Assembly (NCBI GenBank): GCA_029204225.1
Contig: CM055096.1
Location: forward strand, 3,085,352 to 3,149,351
Reading direction: 5' to 3'
Length of the DNA stretch: 64,000 bases
From: Diphasiastrum complanatum
Lineage: Eukaryota; Streptophyta; Lycopodiopsida; Lycopodiales; Lycopodiaceae
Shown here: positions 44,439 to 55,023 of the stretch, piece by piece
Position numbering within the stretch: position 1 is the stretch's first letter
How the letters are laid out: every line of letters starts with the position of its first letter
Translations under genes and position numbers: made by a program
Notes under the pieces: generated by a model
Told to the model about the DNA's origin: nothing
The model's input: the letters and a program-made list of their open reading frames with translations, nothing else
Databases searched by the model: none

Positions 44439-45309
44439 TGTGAAAGATTCAACTAGTTTCATCACATTTTGCAATATTTTCATATTTGGCATATTGAGAC
44501 CAAAACTTGTTTTAGACTTAGAGGTTGGCTTTTCAAAGTTTATTAGTTTAAATTTCATTTGACTAAACACTTTTTGAAAGTGTAGGAAAGATAGAATGCG
44601 AGTTTGAGTAGAGATTTGGATTTTCAGACTCGAACTATGCTAGAGATGTAATGGATAGGAAATCCATTAGTGCTTATTGTATTTTCATAGGTGATGGAGC
44701 TATATCGTGGATGTCAAAGAAACAAGCCACTATCTCATTGTCATCTAGTGAGGCCAAGTACAAAGCTCTTACACATTGCACAAAAGGAGATGGTATGGAT
44801 CAAAGGGATGATAAAGGATCTTCACTTGCTGGATTTTTCAGAGAGCCCAATCATCTTTTGTGACAATCAATCAGCCCAAAGAATGGCATCCAATCCTATC
44901 TTTCATGCTAGGAGCAAGCATATTGAGATACAATATCATTTTGTGAGGGAGCGAGTCATTGCAAAGGAGGTGGAGCTTCAACATGTGTCTTCAAGGGAAT
45001 GTGTAGCTGATATCTTCATCAAAGCATTGGGAAAAGACTTGTTCATGAAGCATAGGACTTCACTTGGAGTATTATCAAAGTCTATGCTAAAACTAGTTGA
45101 AGAGGGAGTGTGAAAGATTCAACTAGTTTCATCACATTTTGCAATATTTTCATATTTGGCATATTGAGGCCAAAACTTGTTTTAGACTTAGAGGTTGACT
45201 TTTCAAAGTTCATTAGTCTAAATACTTTTTGAAAGTGTGGGAAAGATAGAATGCGAATTTGAGTAGATTCAATTTGAATAAGTTGGGTACATTGAATCTA
45301 CACCCAATC
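44439..45309 (+). mobile_element. rearranged remnant of the element-A family (LTR piece, RNase H, LTR piece)
   Basis: 44439-44622 is the first ~185 bases of an A-type LTR (TGTGAAAGATTCAACTAG). It joins directly to the RNase H region. The second LTR starts at 45109 after the purine run and is cut at about 45309, where it joins the tail of the recurring gene fragment (TCCTAATCACCC). Confidence 0.82.
44623..45113 (+). pseudogene. copia RNase H (A family), frameshifted
   Basis: It opens FGFSDSNYARDVMDRKSIS, continues AISWMSKKQATISLSSSEAK, then shifts frame near 44795 to VWIKGMIKDLHLLDF, CDNQSAQRMASNP and ECVADIFIKALGKDL, ending KLVEEGV across the LTR start. The catalytic glutamate of SSSEAEY is still present, but the following E is K. 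Confidence 0.85.
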
Positions 45310-45729
45310 CCGAGGGCTGTCCTAATCACCCTGTACTCCTAGGTCAGTGAGAGTTGATGTTGACAATCATCTACTATGTACATAAGTGATTAAGCTCCAA
45401 TACGATGGTTATCTACTATAGGACACATTAGGTAGTAGTAGCTAATTGTTTATAATCATTTATCAATACATACAAGTAGTAGATCTCTTCTGTAGAGACA
45501 AGTGCAGAGACAAGACAGGTGCACGTTAGTTTTCAAGGCCAATGCAAGGTTTCATTTGTGCCTGAAAGAAAAAGGTCAACACACGGAAGCCTAGCATTGC
45601 TAACCAACCTCGTGCCCATATTTTTTGCTATCATTTTTAGGAAATGCTCCAAAATGGCATTGGATGCCTCTGCCTTCTTGTAATCATTTATGAAGAAATT
45701 CGCACAAAGACTAGGAATTTTGAGATGAT
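45310..45729. other. short gene-fragment tail plus unassigned sequence
   Basis: 45308-45352 matches 60165-60215 (the end of the recurring gene fragment, GGCTGTCCTAATCACCC). The rest has no convincing frame. Confidence 0.5.
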
Positions 45730-46144
45730 GTTGTCAAGTGTTTGATGGGTGAATGCACCATTCATATTTTATTTTGGAGACATTGCTTGTTGTTATTCCA
45801 ATGAAAAATGAGAGGAATATACGAGCGGTTGTGTAAATAGCTAGTAGTTACTATGAATGAAAAGATGATAGTTGTGCCCTCATCGAATGTCATTGTGTGG
45901 GATAGGAATCAGGATATGCATGAGATAATAAAGTATTAGATGATCCCAAGAGCATATCACCTCTTGACTCGCGAGAGGATCATGACATGTGTGTGTGTGT
46001 GTGTTAAATGGGTGTGGTTAGTTAAGTATTTGTCAATCAAGCATTAATTTTATGGGTAGTACCTGTGTTGTTTGTCACTCTATTCATGTAGGTTCAAAAA
46101 TCAAAATCATTTCTCCGTTCATGGTACAAATGTTTGAGAGGATT

Positions 46145-47426
46145 TTAAAATTCATTGGCTACCACTCTTAACATGGCTCTGTCGCTTCGCACCAAGACAG
46201 ATTGTGAACAGAGATAACAGAGGAGACTGGGAATCCTTAGTACAGACCGTGAAGAGAGATTGGAGAGGAGACTGAGAATCCCTGTGAATGGCTGAATGAG
46301 AGCCCCAGGTTTCAACTCATAAGCGGGTCCCTTAATGGCCGACAGGTTGTTCACCAGACAGGCGCAATGGTTTGCTAACCCATGCTCCCGAAGGACGTCA
46401 ACAACCGATTTGTGTTCTATCCAAAATTCGTGGCCCAAACTCTCCATTTTATCGATGTAAATGGCTGATTTTGAGTCTTGAGCCTCAGGATGTAGGAGCA
46501 CCAAGTACCCACAATGTCCAAAGAACAGAGCCTCCTCATCACCAGCTGCACTTTCAAGAATGAACTTAAACAGTTGGGTAAGTGGCCACAAACACTGCAT
46601 ATTCTGCTCCAGCTTATGTGCCATTGTCACCACCAGAATCTCCGTTACAATCTCTAAGATAGCCTTCGTTGTCTGGACCTCGCATGTTTCGCTCATCATG
46701 TCCACAAACCACTTTGCTATTGGGAACGACATCATGCTTGGACACAAAATTATGGAAATACTGGCGATAATGAGAAGTGACATAGTCTGCAAGCTCCAGG
46801 TTGGCGAATGGCGCCGTCCCACATGTGATGCAGCTCACCCTGTCCGAGACAAGCTTCTGGTGCCCAGAAACAGCCGCCAAAGCCTCCAGCATCCTTTTTG
46901 TTACGAGAGAGGTTACTGCACCCCCCAGAGAATGCCCAGTGAAAACTAGTTTCTCTCCTGCTCTTAGCAAATTCAGAAATAGGTCGATAGGCAAGCTCAG
47001 GGCCCGCTCCAAGAACCCAATGCGTGCACGTCCTTTTCTGGTGAAAGCAACAGGAACCTTGGCAACCTTGGCATCTTGGACAATGTCAGAGAGAGAGAAG
47101 GTTCCACGGCATGCCACGACGATGTACCCATTGCTGCTACGAACCATCACAAAATTCTGTTTCCGATCTGATCGTGTACTGGTCGCTGATGCCATGGAGG
47201 AGGCGTGATCTCGGTGGTAGATAAGCTCATACTTACTGGTATTCAAGTCATAGCTTCGATTCAAGGCTTGGACTGCACCTTCACTTGTGGACTCGTAAGA
47301 TGCTCTTGTTGCTATTAGAGAATCAATAATTTCTTGTTTCATGTACTCAATTTCTTCTGTATTTGAGCAGTCGTTTACCACTTGGGTCTCGCCTTTGAGC
47401 AAATGCTCTCTCTGTGAACTAGTCAT
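46145..47426 (-). pseudogene. class-3 lipase paralogue, frameshifted
   Basis: The N-terminal frame (47426-46614) matches residues 1-236 of the intact lipase and keeps the nucleophile elbow GHSLGGAVTS and the SKHDVVP acid motif. Near 46731 a 35-bp deletion removes the codons for RAHNLLPQVFF-like sequence and shifts frame; the remaining domain is in another frame (down to 46145) with FFGHCGYLVLL and the same C-terminal end. The lost segment is bounded by GGAA in the intact copy, which suggests a microhomology deletion. Residue differences between the copies are few, so the duplication is not very old. Confidence 0.88.
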
Positions 47427-48054
47427 CCTTAAGGGTTGGTTCAGAAATGGCTAATCTGGCGAAAATTAAAGTTTATGTATGTCTTATGACACCGGCAACA
47501 ATCTTGATGATTTCTTCAAGCCGCATATATCTCTCGTTTAGCTTCAATTTTCCTTAGGAGATCTACTGCAAACAATCACGTCTTCACTTGTTATAGTTCT
47601 GTGGGAGAGCTGTGTACTTGGGAGATCGACCTCCAAGATTCGGAAAGTTCGATTTCACCTTTTACAGTGTTCCCCATATCATACACGTGATCCCAGTCGA
47701 AAGATCAAAGAAGAAACTGAGTGTGAATAACAATCCCAAACGGGATCACATCTGTGGAGGACTCAAAAAGAGAGAGGCGGAGAGAGTTATGTAAGGGCCG
47801 GGGACAGAACTCCACTCCTATATGTAAGGATTAGGAGGGGTATCGATATTACGACATTCGAATAGGCCGTGATCTATTCAGGTCAAACCGCGTCTACACC
47901 CCATCGTCTAAGTTCAACATAAGATGGTCCACTGCAAAAACCTGTGCAATAACTAAGGATGGTGACCAGTTTAGAGGTGGTTGGCGCTCTGATGTAATTA
48001 TTTGATGAGAGCCCTTAAACTCCAAAACTGGGTTTGTACAAGTAATTCGTGAGA

Positions 48055-48480
48055 GTGTATCCACATGAGCTGATCTTTTGCATAATGTTATACTTTGAAT
48101 CTCCTCAATAACAGCTCTAAATTTTTCTATTATGCGTTGGCTGCAGATCAGGTCTGAGCACTTCATATTGGTCAACGTGAACCGATCTTTTGCGGAATAT
48201 TAGTATACTTCTCAGAATTACGCCAATAACAGTTGTCAATCTTCAAGTATGTCCGATCTTTTGCGTATAATATATTTGTGTACCTCAAATGACAGTTTAG
48301 AATCTTCATGTATGTATGGGTCCACTTGTATGGGTCTCTGAATTACCCCAGTAAGTAACAGTTGTCGATCTCTCATGTATGTTTTGAATAACACATCGCA
48401 TGCAAGCGCCCAGTGCTGATCAGGGTGTAAGTAATATAAGTCCGCCATCAGTGTGTTTAAGTAATCCGATCTTTTAGTAA
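48055..48480. repeat. GATCTTTTGCG-type array upstream of lipase 2
   Basis: The core recurs at about 48073, 48185, 48252 and 48467 with the same surroundings as 26860-27365, but one unit is shortened. Confidence 0.6.
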
Positions 48481-48741
48481 CATCAGTGTGTGTAAAATTC
48501 AATTTAGTATATTTTGAATTCCTCAAATAACAGTAAATTTTTCGTATATGTATGGGTGCGGTAAGTCAAGGGTGGGCCTTCTTCATCATCGTGTGCACTT
48601 GCTACTTCAAAGCTCACATTTTACATAAAATTTGTGTCGACGTTAGACACGGCTTGTTTAGACCTCGTCAGTTAAAGATGGTTGGTGAGCATTTATTCCG
48701 CTGCACTCACGGTTTAACCAACATACCACCAAAACATAAAA

Positions 48742-49045
48742 CCCGTCAAGATCAATCAAAACTGACAGCATACTTTTTCTATGACATGCTTGCAGTGGGT
48801 AATAAACGAGATTAAACCCGTCAAGATCAATCAAAACTGATAGCATACTTTTTCTATGACATGCTTGCAGTGGGTAATAAACGAGATTAAACCCGTCATG
48901 ATCAATCAAAACTGATAGCATACTTTTTCTATGACATGCTTGCAGTGGGTAATAAACGAGATTAAACCCGTCAAGATCAATCAAAACTGATAGCATACTT
49001 TTTCTATGACATGCTTGCAGTGGGTAATAAACGAGATTAACGGAG
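48742..49045 (-). repeat. 75-bp tandem repeat, four copies, open in frame
   Basis: Units begin at 48742, 48817, 48892 and 48967, exactly 75 bp apart (ACCCGTCAAGATCAATC ... AATAAACGAGATTAA). Block 1 has a single copy at about 27485-27565. Because 75 is divisible by three the minus frame stays open through all units (25-residue repeat containing YYPLQACHRKSML). I see no reason to call it a protein; it is most likely a recent minisatellite expansion. Confidence 0.92.
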
Positions 49046-49559
49046 TATTGAAAACTAGACATGAATTCACAATTGCTAGAGAATAAAAAGATGAAACATA
49101 AAGCTAGTGTGTAATTTCCCATAGATTATTATATATTCAAGAAGAGGTAATATACCAAGAGCATCAATAAGCTACTCAGATGTGTAGCCCCAGGCCGTGC
49201 TTAGGTTTGCTTTGTATTTTGAAAGCACCTCCATGAGCAAAATATCCATCATCCTTTTTTTCACCTCAAAAAGCTGTCATTCTCTCTCTAGGGAATGTGT
49301 GAGCTCTCTCCTATCTTTAAGGAATGTGCGTCTGAATGTACGTGATCTCTATACATAATGTGCATTCTCTCTTTGCCTTATCACTTGGCATTACATCGTG
49401 GAAGGCCCCAGGACATGCTAGTGCCAAGTATCATACATTTTAGCTAAATTGTAAACCGCCAAACAACTGCTCACAACACTGAATTTCAGCAAATCCCATA
49501 AAGTTCTGAAGTCCCATAAATATGATGCCTAAGTAAATCCTTCATTAATGTAACAACCT

Positions 49560-49810
49560 CCAAATTTTTTTAGAGTGTATTTGGAGGTTGCTTTATTTGG
49601 CATAATATTGCACCTGAATTTATCATACACGGATTTATGGATCATTAAATACATTACACATTTGTAAGGTACTATTACTATAAAGGACATAAATATATGG
49701 CAGAGGTGGCTCTTAATTGCAAATATTTTCGGATGCTAATGCATTCCACAAGAAGCAACTTTCACAAGCATGGTATGAAATGTTTTTTTTAATAATTTTG
49801 TCATAACGTT
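49560..49810. other. sequence with an inverted match at 23030-23105
   Basis: 49738-49810 (GATGCTAATGCATTCCACAAG ... ATAATTTTGTCA) matches 23030-23105 inverted. A plus frame reads EVALNCKYFRMLMHSTRSNF, possibly another exon remnant. Confidence 0.4.
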
Positions 49811-49949
49811 ACCTCTATGTTTAAAGAGGATCAATAGTAACACATATTATAAGTTGTCATTTTATAATCAAAGCTCATTCATTTTGCAAAATGTAGAAAA
49901 TCTACATACATGGAGTATAACATTTTCGCTCTTCTTCTTCTTCTTCTTC

Positions 49950-50084
49950 TCCCTTCTGGTCGTGTCTTGAAACATGCTCTGCAATGTAGGTGCTCGATTC
50001 AATGATTGATGTGGGGTCCAAGCGCATAAAAGAGGAATCCTTAGCTGTGCGAATAAAGGTTCGAAGATCTTTGTTGGCAGACAA
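49950..50084 (-). pseudogene. gene fragment SANKDLRTFIRTAKD, copy 2
   Basis: Minus strand: SANKDLRTFIRTAKDSSFM, LDPTSIIESSTYIAEHVSR, then an acidic run encoded by a triplet repeat. The ATG of copy 1 is TTG here. The segment SSTYIAEHVSRHDQ is more complete than in copy 1. Product unknown. Confidence 0.45.
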
Positions 50085-50379
50085 ATGTTTCTCTGGATCG
50101 TAATTTAGGCCTAAACCAGAAAGATTGCTCTAGTTCGGATTGTTATATGCAACGTTGTTGGATCAACACTGTTTTGATGTAGAGAATGAACTATACACAG
50201 CTCATTCTCAGCGCGCAAATGAGATCTCGATTATAGTGGACCAACATGCCACTCATTTTCACCCATTTTTGCCCACCTCACTTGACATGCTTCCATCCCT
50301 TGCTTCCTGCTCCTTGCTCTCGGACACCTATGGGTCCTACTGTTCATGCGACCTTCACATGTGAAATTCGAAAAACTTC

Positions 50380-50740
50380 TTTGGGTTGGGAAACTTGAGC
50401 CACCCTATCTTAGGCTTTTTCCCTTTGGCATTTAGGCTATCAAGGCCCGAGTGTTCCCCCCATCTGCCCACTTGCGAGAGTGGATGAGGAACTTAGCATT
50501 GAACATGGGAGAAACCCGACGAGTGAGTCTATACTCGGGTGCTGCCTTCCCCTCTCTCTCTCTCTCTTAGAGTTGTTAGAGTTTTCTTGGCAAATCAACG
50601 AGTTTTTGGACACAAGTTGCCCCCGAGGCTCATCCCAAGAACATGTCTACCTAAGCGTGAATGCCCCCTTGGTCTACATGTCGGCTTCATCTTTGATGAA
50701 ATTCCATACCTTGCCAGGTTGGTCCAATTCAATTACTCAA
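50380..50740 (+). repeat. cap repeat, copy 5 (inverted)
   Basis: The plus strand reads LDTSCPRGSSQEHVYLSVN and TLPGW. It matches 39822-40115, with the same continuation into the AT-rich field. Confidence 0.66.
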
Positions 50741-53330
50741 ATTTCTATTTTGAGTGATAAGGACCAAAACCGTATGTTAGGAATCAAATATGGGCTATCT
50801 CAACTTATAACGTTCAAATACGAGCTATTTGAATTTCCTAAATTTCACCATCCTTGAATTTGGTTAGCCAATGTGCAAGCTCGAGTCGTTATTAGAGCCA
50901 ATATTGGTCTATCTCGAATTAGAGGCTTCAGATTCGATCAATCTCGAGTCATCGAGGTCAATCCCATCAACAAAGGGCCAATCTCAAGTACTAAATGCAA
51001 TATTGGTCATTCCAAAGCATAAAAGGGAGAAGTGCATCCTCCCTCACACTTTTGGAGTGTATCCAAGATAGGAGGAGAAGCTTGGACTTTGGAAAACAAA
51101 ATTGAGCCATTTTTTGTGATATGAATTAAACTCATAAATACAAAAAGAAAAGAATCCATATTGATTATGTCATTACATAGTAGTCAATTCTAATCACTCA
51201 ATGAGTTATGTTGAGTGACAAGGGTCAAAATCAAGATATTTCTCAACATTGGCATCTGATTCAAGTGATAGACGTTAAATTATAGCATATCAGTTGTGGG
51301 GGTCAATTCTATTAATAAGGGATCTTTGTAGGTAGAAAGCTCATGTAGTCGAAGTTTTACTACAATGCCTTCACGTCTAAACTTCCTAAAGATTCCTTCT
51401 GCAGTAAAATTACTCACTATAGCCTCACATTATGCCTAGAGATTGATGCTTTCCATTTGCTTAGGGACCTCCACCCAATCCTCGTTTGGCTGCTTAATTG
51501 ATGTCCCATAGATTCTCGCTACGATGTCATTAATTCCTACGGATTTTTCCCCTAAAAAATGACCTATGGTCAATCGAACGACACAAAATATATGTGCATG
51601 ATCAAGTCTTATGATAACTCATGATACTAAGAATCAAGTTTATCATCTTAAGGTCATATGACTAGCGATCAATGACGATTAGAGGTACTGCTCTAGTTCT
51701 ATTTTTATAGATGTGTCACAATCACTCAATGAGATATGTCAACTCATAAAGATCACTTATACAAGTTTGACATTGAATTTGGGCTTCTACATTTTTCAAA
51801 ACTCAAAGTTTCTCAAGCTCAATCAATTAGCAATCTAGAGTGATATGAGCCGAAAGCAATGATAGAAATCAACTTTATGTTGTCTCAAGTGATAATGATC
51901 AATTCCACCCTTGAGATCTAGCAATCTGAACTCCTAGACTCAATATTGGTCAAATTCAATCATTGAATGATCCATGTCAAAGAAAGAGTATAAAAGTTAT
52001 ATTGCAACATAGGCATCAAAGTAAAGATATTGGAAGTGACAAACAATGTACCTGAGATACATTGAGTGATACGGGTCAAGTTCATCGAAAATGAATTCAA
52101 GTAAACTAAAAAATGTTCATATCTTAATGCTCTTGCATCTATGGATGATTTCATAAGATGTGGTTAATTAGCTGAAGGTCAAAACTGGAAGTTTCTGAAG
52201 CTCAATCAGTAAGTGAGCAATCCATAGTGATTTGAGCAAAAAACAAGGTGTCTTTACTGATAGAATTCAAATGTAAGCTATCTCACGTGATAAGGATCAA
52301 TTTCATCATTAACATATTGAGACCGAGCAATTTGAAATTCCTAAACTTAATGTTTGTCAAATTCAATCATTGAATGATACATGTCAAAGAAAAATATCCA
52401 AATTATATTGCAATGTAGGCATCAAAGTGAATCAAATTCAAGCTATCTCAAAGATATGCATGAAATTTGTGACATCTAAATCTCTAAAACTTGATGGTTC
52501 TTAAGTTTGATTACTTGATGTGCAATCTTGATTTCAATCACTCATTGGAATATGCCGATTGATAAAGATCCAAAAAACAAGTTTGGCATTAAACTATCTC
52601 AAGTGATATACAAATCTGGGTTATTACATTTTTAGATCTTGTTTCTCAAACTCAATCAATAAGTGAGCAATATAGAGTGATATGAGCTAAAAACAAGTTG
52701 TCTTTAGTGATAGAAATCAAATTTAAGCTATCTCAGTTAAGGATCAATTCCATCCATAACATGTTGAGATCGAGCAAAAGGAAATTCTTAAAGTCAATAT
52801 TGGTAAAATTCAATCTTTGAATGATCCACGTCAAAGAAAAATATCAAAATTATATTTCAACATAGGCATCAAAGTAAAGATATCTAAAGTGATAGACATT
52901 AAATCTAAGATACATTGAGTGATACATGTCAAGTTCCTTAAAAAGGAGTTGAACTTGAACAATTTGAATGTCCTAAATTCAAAAATGTTCAAATTACATG
53001 ACTCAATGAAATATATCAAGTGATCGTGATCACAACTACATGTCAAGCATCAAAATTGAATTTTTTTGGGTAATATGCATACAATTTGAATAGTCTGAAT
53101 GTTGTAAACTTGAAATTCCTAGGATTCAATCGAGCAATATTCGATGATAAGGGCCAAAATCAAGCTATCTTGAGTTATAGAAAACAAAATGGAGCCATTT
53201 GCAGTGATATGGATTAAACTCATGGATACACAAACAAAAGTAGCCAATCTGATCCTCGAATTGCAAATGGTTAATTTTAATCTCTAAACGAGTTATGCTG
53301 ATTGACAAGGGTCAAAATCAAGCTACCCAG
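50741..53330 (-). repeat. AT-rich repeat field E (inverted copy of field A)
   Basis: It is in the same orientation as field D and nearly collinear with it, without the MITE, but with the truncated gene fragment at 51345-51440 that field A has at 7790-7905. Confidence 0.75.
51345..51440 (-). pseudogene. recurring gene fragment, copy v, truncated
   Basis: The minus strand corresponds to 7790-7905 and ends at the same AAAGATCCC junction. It reads VSNFTAEGIFRKFRREGI and LRLHELST-like sequence. Confidence 0.55.
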
Positions 53331-53339
53331 CACTCGACC

Positions 53340-53697
53340 TTCACATTTGAGATTCAAGAAACTTTGTTGAGCTGGAAAACTTGAGCCACCTTACCTTGGG
53401 CTTTCTCCCTTTGACATTTAGGCTACGAAGGCCTGAGTGTTCCTCCCATCTGCCCACCCGTGGGAGCGGACGAGGCACAAAGCACCAAACATGGGTGAAA
53501 CCCAACGATTGACTGTATACTCGAGTGTTGCCTGTCCCTCTCTCTTTCTCGGAGTTTTTGGTGAATCATTGAGTTTTTGGAAACAAGTTGTGCCCAAGGC
53601 TCATTCCGAGGACATATCTACTTGATCATCAACGCCCCCTTGGTCTACATGTCGCCCGTCTTCTTTGATGGAATTCCATACCTTGCCAAGTTGTACG
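53340..53697 (+). repeat. cap repeat, copy 6 (inverted), left flank of element D
   Basis: It reverse-matches 3790-4153 and shares with it the GAGTGCTGGGTAGC junction (53320-53340), which the other copies lack. It is cut at TTGTACG by element D. Confidence 0.68.
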
Positions 53698-54817
53698 TGT
53701 TGTATTATTCTCCTTCTTACTAATCGACTGATCGGTTTTAATCCTCATCCATTGTTTATCCACTTTTGCAGATTATTCCGTGTCTTTACACATTCTGCAG
53801 ATTTACAAGTGTTTTTCCACAGTTTGCAGAAATACATGGAGTTTGACAATAGTGTCACATTTTTTGCCTGTCAAGAATTGCGAGCTAAACTGCAGAGTCG
53901 CATTTTTTTGCATTTTTCAAAGTGCCTCAAATGTTAAGAAAATGACTCTGACAAAGTGTGGGGCTACCCTAATATTAAGAAAATGAGATTTTATAACACT
54001 GTTGTCTTTTTGCAACACTGTCGCCTCCTGTGCCAGTTTTAGTTCATTTTTGCAGAGTGACAGTTTTAGTTCATTTATGCAGACCGATTGTTTACGGCCA
54101 ATTTTCACCACTTATCAGCAATCAATTTTTGAGAAGGAACTAGATGAATGCCAATGGACACCAGCCAACTGGCAATCACATTTGACGACCTAATTACTTT
54201 GTATAAAGTAGCTGTTCATACATCTCTTTTCAAGTTCAGAAGCAACGAATCAACATTGTGAATTGTGAAGGAGTTGAGTGTTATTACATGATGCTTCTTG
54301 CACTCTTATCAAGCAGATCATTCACAATCATAAAGTATTATTGTCAGCTCTCTATCAAGCTTTCAAGCTTAAACTCTCTTGAGCATTCTAGCTCAGTCTT
54401 TTATAGATTTATTTTAGAGTTGCTATTGCGCTACTGCTTATCAGCAGAGCTGCTCATTATCAAACTTAATCTCAGTTACTCAGAGACAACTTAGAGTGCT
54501 CGGTTTCTATCTGCTATTGTTTTTATGCTCATTAGCATCTAATTTTATTTTTGTGAATCAATACTATCTTCTTATTGCGTTTAGTATATGTCAGAATGCA
54601 TGCATCTCTGTATTGCTTTTGTAACTGATAGAAATTATCTGAGAATTCAATACTTAATGTATGGCTATGTAATCACTTAGTATCTAGCGATTTCAAAGTT
54701 AGTTGCTAAAGATTGAACGTGATTTTTCGTCACTATTGCTTTGTATAATTTTTGATAGGAAGTCATGCATTGGAAGTAGGAAGTTTCCACATTACATTAT
54801 ATGTCCTATTTCCAACA
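53698..54817 (+). mobile_element. 5' LTR of element D (1120 bp)
   Basis: It starts TGTTGTATTATTC and ends TTTCCAACA, next to the primer site. Confidence 0.88.
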
Positions 54818-54829
54818 TGGTATCAGAGC
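54818..54829 (+). promoter_or_regulatory. primer-binding site, element D
   Basis: TGGTATCAGAGC, a perfect initiator tRNA-Met site abutting the LTR. Confidence 0.92.
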
Positions 54830-55023
54830 ATTGATTCTTCTTCAGAGCCTAATACTATTTCGATATGAGAGCGAAAGTTATAATACTTGATATTTTTCGC
54901 AATATCAAAATGATATCATATTTTTCAATTCCTTTCATTGTTTCAGTATCAGAGAATCGATTTCTAGTTGTTGGCATTACTACATCTTAGCATCATCGAT
55001 ACAATCGACAGACTAAGTTCTAG

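Larger units (their letters stand above)
45730..49490. repeat. lipase segmental duplication, block 2
   Basis: Direct copy of 24470-27998, ending at the same TTGAATTTCAGC. It differs by a 35-bp loss in the lipase, a loss around 48250 and a gain of 75-bp units at 48742-49040. Confidence 0.85.

Noticed and set aside
48658-49122. 154-codon minus frame with 25-residue repeats as a repeat protein gene
   Set aside because: It exists because the 75-bp unit is a multiple of three; the single-copy paralogue at 27485 has no comparable gene and no conserved start.
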